From Strigamia acuminata (lineage: Eukaryota; Arthropoda; Chilopoda; Geophilomorpha; Linotaeniidae), in NCBI GenBank assembly GCA_949358305.1, contig OX442317.1:1240001-1304000 (forward strand): a stretch of DNA of 64,000 nt. Reading direction: 5' to 3'. A program made the position numbers and the translations under genes. This document shows, piece after piece, positions 20,292 to 31,265 of the stretch. The first letter of the stretch is position 1, and each line of letters opens with the position of its first letter. A model generated the notes under the pieces. The model saw only the letters and a list, made by a program, of their open reading frames with translations. It was not told the DNA's origin and did not search any database.

Positions 20292-23200
20292 ATGCCGAAA
20301 CGGAAGAGAACACAAACGGAGGAAAGTAAAGACGACGAACCAGTGAGAAGGCGACGCCGATTCATCCAATACGATCCGGTAAATTTTAAAAAAAAAAAAA
20401 AATTAAAAAAAAATTAAAAAACAAATAAATAACAATAATAATTGTAATTTTCTCATGCAGTCTCAAATCTGCCAAGAATTGTACGACGCAATCCGGTACG
20501 AACGAACCGAAGACGGACGTGTGTTGTGCGAAGCGTTTATTCGTGCTCCCAAGCGAAGGTTTGTGTTTTTCTCGTTGAAATCTTATCTGGAGTTTGTTTA
20601 CGTTGATAAGCAGAGATTTGAACCGGTTTGTTTTGATCGTTTGTTAGGAATTCGGCCGATTATTACGACGTGGTCACGCATCCGATTGACTTGTTGAGAG
20701 TGCAGCAGAAAATCAAAACCGATGAATACGATGATGTTGATCACATGACATACGACATCGAGTTGATCATAAACAATGCCAAGACTTACTACAAAGTAAC
20801 CCACACTTATATTACACATCTCGCCAAAGAAAATTCAAATTTTTACTAAAAATTTATTTGAAAAAATTTGAAAAAATTAAAATTGAACAAATAAAAATGC
20901 ATTAATAAGGTTAAAAATGCGTTTTAAAGATTGAAACCGTTTAAAAAAAAGATTGAAAACGGGCAAAAGTATACGTTTTAGACATTAAAACTTGAAATAA
21001 GCGGAATAAAAACACATTGAACACTAAAAAATGCATTTTTGGGGTTTAAAAATTGAACTTTAGTGAAATTTCTTTATTTAAAACCAGAAAACGAGTCAAG
21101 AATACAAAGATGCTAGTCAGCTGTGGGATTTATACATCGACACCAAAAACCAACTGCTGGAAGAAAACTCAAAAAACAGTTCGAAACGCGCCACCCCCGA
21201 GCTGGACAAAACGCCCGAATCCGACAAAGACAAAGGAGAAGTAGGAAAAAAATCCAAAAACAAAATTTAAAACTTATTTAATTAATTACTTTAAAAATGA
21301 AAAAAAAATCCCAAAAAAGGCGCAAAGAAAAAAGAAAACGGAAATGTGGACCTTGTTTACCATTTCTTTTTTTTTTACAACATTTTGTTTTTTCAGTTAA
21401 TAGACAGAAAGAAAGGGGGGTCTCCCAAGACGTCCTTACTTACGAACGCACTCGAGGAGCTCTTTTCGGCCGTGATGACGGCTTGTGACATTGACGGGTC
21501 GATTGTGAGCAGCTCATTTCAGTTGCTTCCCTCGCGACGGGTCGGTAAACTAGAAATTAAAAGGGTCCTTTTAATTTCCCTTGACAAATCCTCTTTAAAA
21601 TGAATGAAACAATGAATTACCCTGGGTCCCGTGTGATTTAATCATCCCTTGTAGCGGTACCCGAGATACTATAGCGTGATCACCGAACCGATGGATCTGA
21701 AGATGGTAGCGAGCAAGATTCAAAACAAGCAGTACAACTGCTTAGATTCCCTCGAAAGAGACCTGACGCTCATAGTTGAAAATGCTAAAAGATTACACGA
21801 GCCCGGCTCCCAAGTGTATAAGGTGAGCTGCTCACAACACGACCACCTGAAAATGGGTGGGAATTAATTCATTAATTAATTTTTCACTTTTTTTTTGTTT
21901 TTTTTTTTGATTTTTTGCAATAATTCCTCCAAAATGGTCGCCAAAAAATATAAAAATTTTAAATTAAAAATTTTGAATTTATTTATTTTTTATATTTTTT
22001 TTCGATTTTTTTTTCGTTTTTCTTTTTCAGGATGCGATGTCGTTGCGGAGAGTTATCGCGAATAAGAAGACGGAGTTGGAGCAGAGCGGACGGATGATCC
22101 CGGCGAAGACGAGCGAGAGGATCAGGGCGAAGAGGTTGGCGGGCAATCAGAGTTTGTCGTCGATTACTGCGGCGTTGCAGTACGATTCGGAGGCCGAGGA
22201 GTCGATGGAGGAGGAGGAAGAGGAGGAGGATGAGGATGAAGATACGATTGATCCTGAAGATACTGATAATCCTCGATGGCTTTTGTACGAGTCGATTAGG
22301 ACTTTTCAGAACGCGCAGGCTTATGTTTTGTCGGAACCGTTTTTAAGATTGCCCTCTAGAAGGTGAATTGGCAATTATTATTATTTTATTTATTTTATTT
22401 TTATTTTATTTTTTAGAGCATATCCAGATTATTACAAGGAAATAAGAAATCCGATTTCTCTTTGTAATATCAGATCGAAGATTAAGGTAAATTTTGGATA
22501 ATTTTTATTAATTTAATTTTAATTTTAATTTGAAATTTTATAGAGTGGGCAATATTCGACCGTGAATGAAGTGCTGGATGATTTGAATCTCATGTTTGAA
22601 AATGCCAAACATTACAATCGAGCTGATTCACGAATTTATAAGGTTTTTAATTGAAAAGAAAAATTAATTTTTAGTGGGTAGACTTGAGAAATGAAATTAT
22701 TTCAATGCAGGATGCAGTCAAACTTCAGAAAGTGATGCATAACAAAGCGAAAGAATTAGTGAACCTGGAGAAGGAGTACGAAAGCGATTCCGATTCGTTC
22801 GAAGACCGAACGTCCCGGCGTAAAAACATTAAAAAACCCGTCTGCCCTACCGAAGATAAACGCAGGTCTAGTCGTCGTAGTGTCGAGCCGGACAGTCACT
22901 TGAAGAAAAAAATGCGCCTTTTATACAAAACACTCGTGGATTTCAACGTACGGCACGATTCAATCATTAATTACACAACACAAACTTATTTATTCGTTTC
23001 AGGACGAAAGCGGCCGGCCATTAATAACCATGTTCATGGAAAAACCGTCAAGAAAAGATTATCCCGATTATTACCACGTGATAAACGATCCTATCGATAT
23101 GAAAACAATCGACGTAAATATCAGGAATGATAAAGTGAGAGAGAAAAGAAAAAATTGAAATAAGTTTTTAAAAAATGGAATTTTTTCCTTCGTCGCAGTA

Positions 23201-26200
23201 TGTCACCGAAGAGGCACTAGTGAACGACTTTAAATTGATGTTTAGCAATTGCAGACAGTACAATGAGGAAGAATCATTAATTTATAGGGATGCCGATACA
23301 TTAGAGCACGTGTTGATGGTGAAAATTAAGGAATTGGACGTCCAGAAGGGCAAGAGTCCAGGCAGAAAGTGAGTTATCGGCGTTTGAAGGGGATTTAATT
23401 GATTTAATTGATTGATTTGTGTTTTTGCAGGCGCAAATTGTCACCACAACTGCATCAGAAAATGAAGTTATTGTTTGACACCATAAAAGATTACACGGAT
23501 AATAGGAATAGGAAATGTTCGCTGATTTTCATGAAGTTGCCGTCGAAGACAGTGAGTTTTAAAAAGGGTTTAAAGTTGAAATTGTACGAGAAATAATTTG
23601 CGTGCAACATTTTTGGCTCACAAGGATTATCCTGACTACTACGAAGTTATCAAGAAACCCATCGACATGCAGAAAATCCAATCGAAATTACAGACAAATC
23701 AATACGAAAGTTTGGAGGAACTGGTTTCCGATTTCGTTCTCATGTTTGATAATGCGTGCAAATACAATGAACCTGATTCTCAAATTTATAAAGTAAATTT
23801 ATAAAGCTTAAATTGTTGTTTTTGGAGATTTTTTTAACGATATTTTGTGTTTTTTTTTTAAGGATGCTCTCACATTGCAACGAATTGCATTGCAAACTAA
23901 AGTCGAATTAAGCGAGAGTGACGAAGGGGTGCCGGACATGGCAGCCATGGTCCAGGAGATGCTCACGAGTCTGTTCATCTCGGTGTACAATCACCAGGTT
24001 AAAGTAAAAGATAGCTTTTCTGCCGATTGATTTAAATTAATGTGCTGGTTTTTCGAATAGGACGAAGAGGGTCGGTGCTACAGTGACTCCCTGGTGGAGC
24101 TGTCTGAGAGTACAGAGACATCGGATGAGGAAAAGTACGTCAAAATGTTGTGAAATTTAGTCGACAATTGATGAAATTGACTGAAATTTCGTCGAAAATT
24201 GATGAAATTGACTGAAATTTCGTCGAAAATTGATGAAATTGACTGAAATTTCGTCGAAAATTGATGAAATTGACTGAAATTTCGTCGAAAATTGATGAAA
24301 TTGACTGAAATTTCGTCGAAAATTGATGAAATTGCTTGAAATTTCGTCGAAAATTGATGAAATTGCTTGAAATTTCGTCGAAAATTGATGAAATTGCTTG
24401 AAATTTCGTCGAAAATTGATGAAATTGCTTGAAATTTCGTCGAAAATTGATGAAATTGCTTGAAATTTCGTCGAAAATTGATGAAATTGCTTGAAATTTC
24501 GTCGAAAATTGATAAAATTTACTGAAATTTTGTCGAAAATTGATGAAATTGACGAAAATTTTGTCGAAAATTGATGAAATTGACTAAACTTTTGTGAAAT
24601 TTTGAGATTTTGAACAAAATATTGTCACACATTGAAATATTTTCTTGTTTTCTTTGTTCCTCAGGATGCTGTCTTTGGATTGCATAAAAAGAAATTTAGA
24701 CAAGGGACGTTATCGACGACTAGATCGCTTTCAAGAAGATATGTTTGATGTGTTCGATAAAGCAAGACGCTTGTCCAGAACGGACTCCCAGGTAAAGAAA
24801 AAACGAAATAAATGATTAAAAAACAATTTGTAAAGCTTGTTTGGCTAGGTGTTCGAAGATTCGGTCGAATTACAGTCGTATTTGATCAAATGCCGCGACG
24901 ATCTGTGCAAAAACGGGCAAATTCTTCAATCACCGGCTCTGAATTACACCGAACGGGATTTGCAGATTAACGTGGAACGCGTGCGACGCGAAAAATTGCC
25001 CAAGGAGCGGGAATCGACCGAAGAGGAAAGCGAGAAATTTGACAAGGAAAAGGAGCGCGCGAGTCAACGCAACTCGGAAAGCGTGAGTTTCGGCGAACAG
25101 GTGTACAGGCTCGGCGAATTCGTCTACATCGAGCCGCGCGAAAAGGGACTCGAGCCGCACGTGATTCACATTGACAAGTTGTGGAAGGACGAGCAGGGCG
25201 AACAGTGGATCTACGGCTGCTGGTTCTACCGGCCGAATGAGACGTTTCATTTGGCTAATCGCAAGTTCCTCGAGAAAGAGGTCTTTAAGAGCGATAATTA
25301 CAACTCCACACTGATGAGCCAAGTGCTGGGCAAATGTTACGTCATGTTTGTCAAGGATTATTTCAAAATGAAACCGGAAGTAGGACAAAATGAGTGTTTT
25401 TTTTAAATTAATTTTATTTTAAAATATTTTTTCTCGTTAGGGATTCGAAGATAAAGATGTTTTCGTGTGCGAGTCGCGTTACTCGGCCAAAGCGAAGGCG
25501 TTTAAGAAAATCAAAGTGAGGTTTTGTGTTTTTGTTGGACTTATGAGGAGATTTTAATTAATTTATTTTGTTTTTTTTTAAAGATTTGGCCGGTGATGCC
25601 GAATCATCCGGTTAAACTGATCACTCGGGATGAGCCGCTGACCCCTGTTCGAGTTCCATCGGTGTTTAAGGAGAAGGGAGGACAGGTTAAAGATGAGAAT
25701 TCGGATTTGGACGAATTTGATTGCAAAATGGTTGAAAAAACTAGACCGGTAGACGATCGGTTTGTCAATTGGTTTTTGTGATTTTCATTTTTTTTTTTTA
25801 TTTGTTTCTGGAGAAGAACGTGGAAATTGATGCAATAAATGGTGACGACACGTGTATTTATTACGAACAGTACAACATTCCGAGTGGTTGTTTCAAATTG
25901 GGTATGTAAAAATCGTATAATTAATTTAAACGAATTTTTTTATTCGTTTTTTGTTTTTTATTTTTAGGTGATTGTGTTTACGTCAGATCTGAAAATGGAA
26001 AACAGCTCATTGCGAGGGTTGACAAGATTTGGGTTGAGAAAAGGTGATAACAATTAGTTTATAGTGATTGAAACTCGTAGAAAATTGATGAAGTAAAATG
26101 TATTTATTTTTTTATTTGAAGTGATCCTTCGTCGGGATATTTCCACGGTCCGTGGTTCGTTTTTCCGCATGAAATTCCTCATTCGCCAACACGACTCTTC

Positions 26201-28294
26201 TACAAGCAAGAAGTTTTCCTCAGTTCGATCGAAGATTCAAATCCTTTGCTATCCATCACCGGCCGCTGCGCCGTTATGGAACCAAAGGATTACATGATAT
26301 GTAAAAAAAAAAAATTAACAATATATACAAGAAAAAAATTATTAAATTTGATCAATTTTGCAGTGCGATGTACAGAAATACCTGAAAATGATATTTACGT
26401 GTGCGATTCACGGTACATGGAAGTCGAGCGTCAGGTGCGCAAATTAGTGAAAGGCTTAAAGGTAAAAAATCAAATTTAATTAATCGAATAAATTAAAAGT
26501 AATAAAAATTAATTTTTCAGAAATACGTGTATTCGCCACGTGTGATTCCAGATGAAATCTATAATTTTAGGAAACCGATTAATTTACCTAAGGTGAATTA
26601 AACCCTTCGTTTACAAAAAATTTACATTCCTCCGCACGAATTTTTCATTTTGTTCAGTAAATTTGCACGCTTCCTCCGTTTTATTGCATGACTCTTTAAA
26701 TTTTGCATGATATTTGCCTTGCAGACTGAACTTAGTGGAGCCTTTCACACTCATTACATCCGATCCAAATTATCAACCTTATCAGTGAGTAACTGCCATT
26801 TCTCATGTCGTCCTCCCAACATTCCATTCTTTTTTATTTCCAATATTTTTCTTATTTTTTTTTTTAATTTTAAATTTAAAAATTTTATTTTTCTTTTAAA
26901 AAATTCGCAGGAACCATCTCCATTGTTGCCCAAAGTTTTATCAGACATGGAGATGGAAGATTCAAACGATGGTCAAGCTCCATCCGTCGGTTCGAATGAC
27001 ACGCCAACGCAACCGCAGAACGCAACAAGCTCCACTTCTCTTAAGAAGGTCCGGTCGAATTAAAATGTTAAAAATAATTTAATTTAATTTGTTTTGTTTT
27101 CTAATAGAAACCGTTACGCCGTTTGGTCACCGGTTATATTCTGTTTGCAAGTGAAGTGCGTAAATCATTCATTGCCCAGAATCCGGATTCGTCGTTCGGA
27201 GAAATCAGTCGGATTGTGGGCACTGAAGTAAGCGAAATAATTTAATTGTATAATTTCATAATTTAATTTAATTTAATTTAATTTTTTAGTGGAGAAATCT
27301 GCCACCAGCGACAAAAAGCGAGTACGAGGAACGGGCTCAGAAAATGAACGAGGAGTCGGCAGCTAAAGAAGTTGCAGTGGAGAATTTGCCCAATTCTCCA
27401 GCATCGGGTGATGCTATTTACGAGTGTAATTGGGATAATTGCGATTATCAGTTCGAGGATCATCAGGATTTTGTAGAACACTTGATACAAGAAGCGAGCG
27501 GACACGTTCACAGATCATATCAGCATTTGCAGGGAAAAGAAAACGAAGCCGGAGAAAGTAAAAAGAAAAAATTAAAAGAAAAATTAACAATAATTGACTT
27601 TCTTTACACACCGACAGAAGGCGAATTTCAGTGTTTATGGCAAGGTTGTTCGAGATTGAAGAAAAATATACCTCCGTTTCCGAATATCCAGAGATTGGTG
27701 CGCCATTGTAAGGATGTGCACATCAAATCGGCGGGGAAAAGTGCGAGTCAAGTGGACAAAACCAAGTACACATTTTTGAAGAGAAAAATGAAAAATAACA
27801 ATAAAAATGTTTCTTATAAATTTTTCTTGTTTTTCTTCTACTGAAAAAGGAATTTTGTCCCATCTCGTAACACCACGGTATCGTCTTCACCCGGAACGAA
27901 TCGCGCGCTGACAACTGCAACAAACCAGGCTGTGGTTGGTCAGAAGCCAGCTGATCCCATTTTTGTATTACCACCGCCAAAAACACAGAGACTTTTACAT
28001 TCGGAAGCTTATATTCGGTACAATTTACCATTGTTAGTATTCATTCCGTTGATTTACGTTTGTTTTTATTCTTTTTTCAGTTATATCGAAGGTCTCGACG
28101 TTGATAATCCGCACGTTAGCAATTGGGACACTCATTTGAAAGCCACTCAAGAAAACACATCCCTGAGTGACAAGGGTCGACTTCCGGTTCATTGGTTGGG
28201 AAATGGAGTGGGGAACCATGGCAATGTAGCGAACGCGCTGTGGGCATTGAGAGATTTCATGTTGAAGGACGCGTTGAGTATTTCTACTGTTTAG
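20292..28294 (+). CDS. PBRM1: Polybromo (PBRM1/BAF180), PBAF chromatin-remodelling subunit
   Basis: Exons: 20292-20378, 20461-20558, 20648-20795, 21088-21240, 21397-21540, 21655-21822, 22031-22362, 22417-22486, 22544-22642, 22711-22947, 23003-23134, 23199-23368, 23431-23551, 23625-23792, 23863-23997, 24061-24134, 24665-24791, 24849-25379, 25441-25515, 25584-25748, 25817-25901, 25968-26043, 26122-26300, 26364-26461, 26521-26592, 26725-26784, 26911-27048, 27108-27227, 27290-27765, 27850-28017, 28081-28294. Sum 4920 nt, 1639 residues, close to vertebrate PBRM1. Six bromodomains in series (cores such as YYDVVTHPIDLLRVQQKI, YYSVITEPMDLKMVASKI, YYEVIKKPIDMQKIQSKL) bind acetyl-lysine. Two BAH domains follow (around GEQVYRLGEFVYIEPREKGL and LGDCVYVRSENGKQLIARVD). 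Then an HMG box (LVTGYILFASEVRKSFIAQN) and two C2H2-like pairs (CNWDNC, CLWQGC). Nuclear targeting subunit of the PBAF SWI/SNF complex. Confidence 0.95.
24150..24600. repeat. 31-bp minisatellite in polybromo intron
   Basis: About 14 tandem units of 31 bp (GAAATTTCGTCGAAAATTGA then TGAAATTGACT). The array lies in the intron between the exons ending at 24134 and starting at 24665. Units fall in two blocks: an early block ending in GACT and a later block ending in GCTT, with worn units at both edges. Confidence 0.95.
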
Positions 28295-28397
28295 TGGGAA
28301 TGATTGATTGATTGGTTTATTATTTCATATTATTTTAGGAGACATTAATCGATTTTACTGTTCGTTTTTTATTTTGTACTGTATCTCGAGAACCAGA

Positions 28398-28403
28398 AAT
28401 AAA
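28398..28403 (+). terminator. Polybromo poly(A) signal
   Basis: AATAAA about 100 bases after the polybromo stop and about 190 bases before the next start codon; the only good candidate in the short gap between the two genes. Confidence 0.6.
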
Positions 28404-28591
28404 ATATGGAGTTTATGTAATATTTTGATGGTGAAGCTATCAGTCACAAGATGGCAGCCGAATGTGTTTACATTGATTTAATGATTTGTAACCAGCAATC
28501 AACAAGGAAAAAACTGTGTCAAGGATAAACACGTGATGGTTTCTAAAGGATAAAAAGATATGCGAGTTTTTAGTCGTTGAATAGACGAAAT

Positions 28592-31014
28592 ATGGACGTG
28601 GGAATTGAAATTGATCCCAAAAATGCGAGGGAAGGGATTTACAAGATTCTGGAATTAATTAGACGTGATTGGAAGAAAGAAGACATCAAATTTGAAGTAA
28701 TTTTTGTTTTATTTAGTTTGTTTAATTTGTTTATTTATTTATTTATTTAAAGACCTCGGCACTTGATCCTACGAAAGGTGTGGTGAATACTATGATCAAG
28801 TGTTATGCTAATGATGAGGATGATGCCGTAATGATTCGCATTCACAATGCTCTTATGAGTAAATTTATAACCGATCGGGACGATGAAGTTAAATATATAA
28901 AGGTCGATTCTTTTTATTTTGATTAAATGTGTGAGATTATTTTTAAATTTTTTCGTAGTTTTATTTTTTATTTTATTTTATTTAGTTGCTGAAACTGTTG
29001 GATTGTGCTCCAAATATTTTAGCAACATTTAAAAATGGATTCTGTTATGAATTTATTGTAGGAGAAGTATTGGATCATTTTAGGATTAGAGAAGACCCGA
29101 TTTGGAAGTAGGAACGACTATTCCATTTTCCAGTATAATTGTGAACGGCGTTTCTTGTTCAATTTGGTTGAATTTAAACTTAAGCCGTATTCACAACTGT
29201 ACTGTGATTTGTAATATTTTGTAGTTATAAGTAAGAATTGAATTTTATTCTATATTTTCTTGATTTTTGAATTTAAAAAAGGTTAATTGCAACTGATTTG
29301 GCCAAGTTCCATACGATAACTCCGGAAATTGGAATAGAAGCGAGGCTGTGGGAAGGTTTACAAAGCATGTGGGCAATTTACCCGAATGAGTTCGCGGATG
29401 AAAAATTAAATAAACAGTAAGTATTTACTGTCGTGTGACTGCAGCTGGTGTTTTGTTGGTTTAAGAAGTTGCTGAATTAGTTGTTTTATTTTTTCTAGGT
29501 TTAAAAGTGAATTGATGAGCAAAGATGAGGTCCAAGCTGAGATGGAGCCGCTCATGAAAGAATGTAAAGAATTAAATTCGCCCACAGTTTTGTGTCACAT
29601 TGACACTAGAGGAGAAAACATAATTTACAATAAAGAAAAAGGTGAACGTTGTTGCACCAATTCCAGTTTAGTTGTGAATTATTTTTCACGTTTAGTAAGC
29701 CATGCTTGAATTAATTTGAACCAGAATGGCTTACGTTCACATTCACAACTGTACTGGAATTGTGGTTCACCAAATAATTAAACTTATTTCTTCGTGTTTA
29801 CAGGTAGAATTACATTTGTTGATTTTGAAAACATGGATTATCACCCATTGGCTGCGGAAATTGCGCATCATTTCAGCAAATTTTGTGGTACCGATCCGCC
29901 GGATTACACGTTGATGCCGAGCGAAGAATTTCAGTTGCAATGGCTCCGGTTTTATTTAGAAAAGAAATCTGAATTAACTGGGCGCGATCCTAAAGATGTC
30001 ACCGATAAAGAGGTGCAGGAACTCTACGTTCACGTATCCAAGTTTCATTTGGTACGTATCATCTGGTAACACACAAAGTGACGAACAATTTATTTATTAC
30101 TGCCATGTGATGATAACATATTTAATTTTTAAAGCAGGAATTAGCTTTTTAATTTATTTTATTTTATTTTTTAAAAATGTCAGCTGCTGCTTTTAGTATC
30201 TGCTTTGTACGGCCCGGTCATCATGGCGAATAATCCCAAACATCCCATTAATATGATCGAGTAAGTATTTTTTTTATTTTTTATTTTAATGAGTTAGATA
30301 GGTGTGTGAGGGTTGATTTGAACTTTGAATTCGTGTACCCTGAGTAGCAATTTTCTATTTTCGTTTTTCCCTGCTCTCAAAGACGTGTGAACACGGATTG
30401 TATGTAACCCAATCCCTTCCTACACATCTCAAATGCGCGCAACGATCAATTTATGAAATGAAAGAATTTATACAAGATTTCCATCGTGTGCGTGGTGTTG
30501 TTGCTGTATTCGTACGGCTGGTGCCGGATGCCAGGTCCGGGTGTAATCTTAAGATCAGTATCAGAATTAACAATGATACTATTATATCTGCATATTGAAT
30601 CGCAAAAGAAAAGGGTGATATGGCTGTAGTGCTTCGCCGCATAGCACTCGATAAAAGGGCAGTTGGAATTTTATGAGATTATATATTTCTCTCTTTCTCA
30701 ACACACACAAAACAGTCAGTTAGTCGGAGCCCCAACGATGAGTTTTTATTTTACTGAAGGAAATGGCGCCTAAACGCGCCGCCTCCAGTTTGTATTTTTA
30801 GGGATGAAAGTTTTCATCATGCAATCGTAGACGTCTAAGATGCAATACGACACGCAATAACACACACACACACACCATTGTACTCCTTTTCTTTTATATT
30901 TTGTTGAATATTCTGATGAGTCTATCTTTTATTGTATTTAGGTACGCGGTGCTAAGTATCTCTGAATTTCATCGCGAAAAAAAACGGATTTTAAATTTAA
31001 AATTACCGGAATAA
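28592..31014 (+). CDS. Ethanolamine kinase-like protein (choline/ethanolamine kinase family)
   Basis: Exons: 28592-28696, 28753-28902, 28986-29107, 29282-29416, 29499-29641, 29804-30051, 30184-30260 and 30942-31014. Sum 1053 nt, 350 residues. The family phosphorylates ethanolamine (or choline) with ATP in the first step of the Kennedy pathway to phosphatidylethanolamine. The ATP-lobe segment is IRIHNALMSKFITDRDDEVK. The catalytic loop is LCHIDTRGENIIYN, keeping His, Asp and Asn of Brenner's HxDxxxxN motif, although relatives usually have HND. The metal-binding segment is FVDFENMDYHPLAAEIAHHF. LYGPVIMANNP and the C-terminal helix follow. The arrangement favours ethanolamine kinase (Drosophila easily shocked) over choline kinase, with moderate certainty. 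It lies 297 bases after polybromo on the same strand. Confidence 0.88.
29128..29207. repeat. Hairpin repeat in kinase intron 3
   Basis: TTCCAGTATAATTGTGAACG followed about 40 bases later by its imperfect inverse GCCGTATTCACAACTGTACT. A related hairpin is in intron 5 (29658-29762). Likely a very short MITE family. Confidence 0.65.
29658..29762. repeat. Hairpin repeat in kinase intron 5
   Basis: CAATTCCAGTTTAGTTGTGA at the left is inverted at the right as TTCACAACTGTACTGGAATT. It shares its ends with the hairpin at 29128-29207 but has a different middle that itself contains an inverted AAGCCAT/ATGGCTT. Confidence 0.7.
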
Positions 31015-31066
31015 AAAAAAATGATTAAATAATGGTGTAACGCACAAACGTGTTCACGAAAACATG

Positions 31067-31072
31067 AATAAA
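31067..31072 (+). terminator. Kinase poly(A) signal
   Basis: AATAAA 53 bases after the stop codon of the kinase gene and about 190 bases before the MRPS11 start codon. Confidence 0.55.
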
Positions 31073-31265
31073 AACATGTCCAAATCAGTGAATCGGTATT
31101 TTTATTTATTTGTTTATTTATTTTCATCTTTCGTCAATTCATCTAAACCTAGTGGCAAAAATTTCAATCCGTCTACTTAAGAAAGCCACCACCAGAGCGC
31201 GCTCGAACTTTTTCCCGTCCCAACACTTACCCGAAGCAGTTAGTTGCCGTGCGTATCCATTCGTT

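Noticed and set aside
24930-25388. 152-codon minus-strand frame
   Set aside because: Antisense shadow of the polybromo BAH exon.
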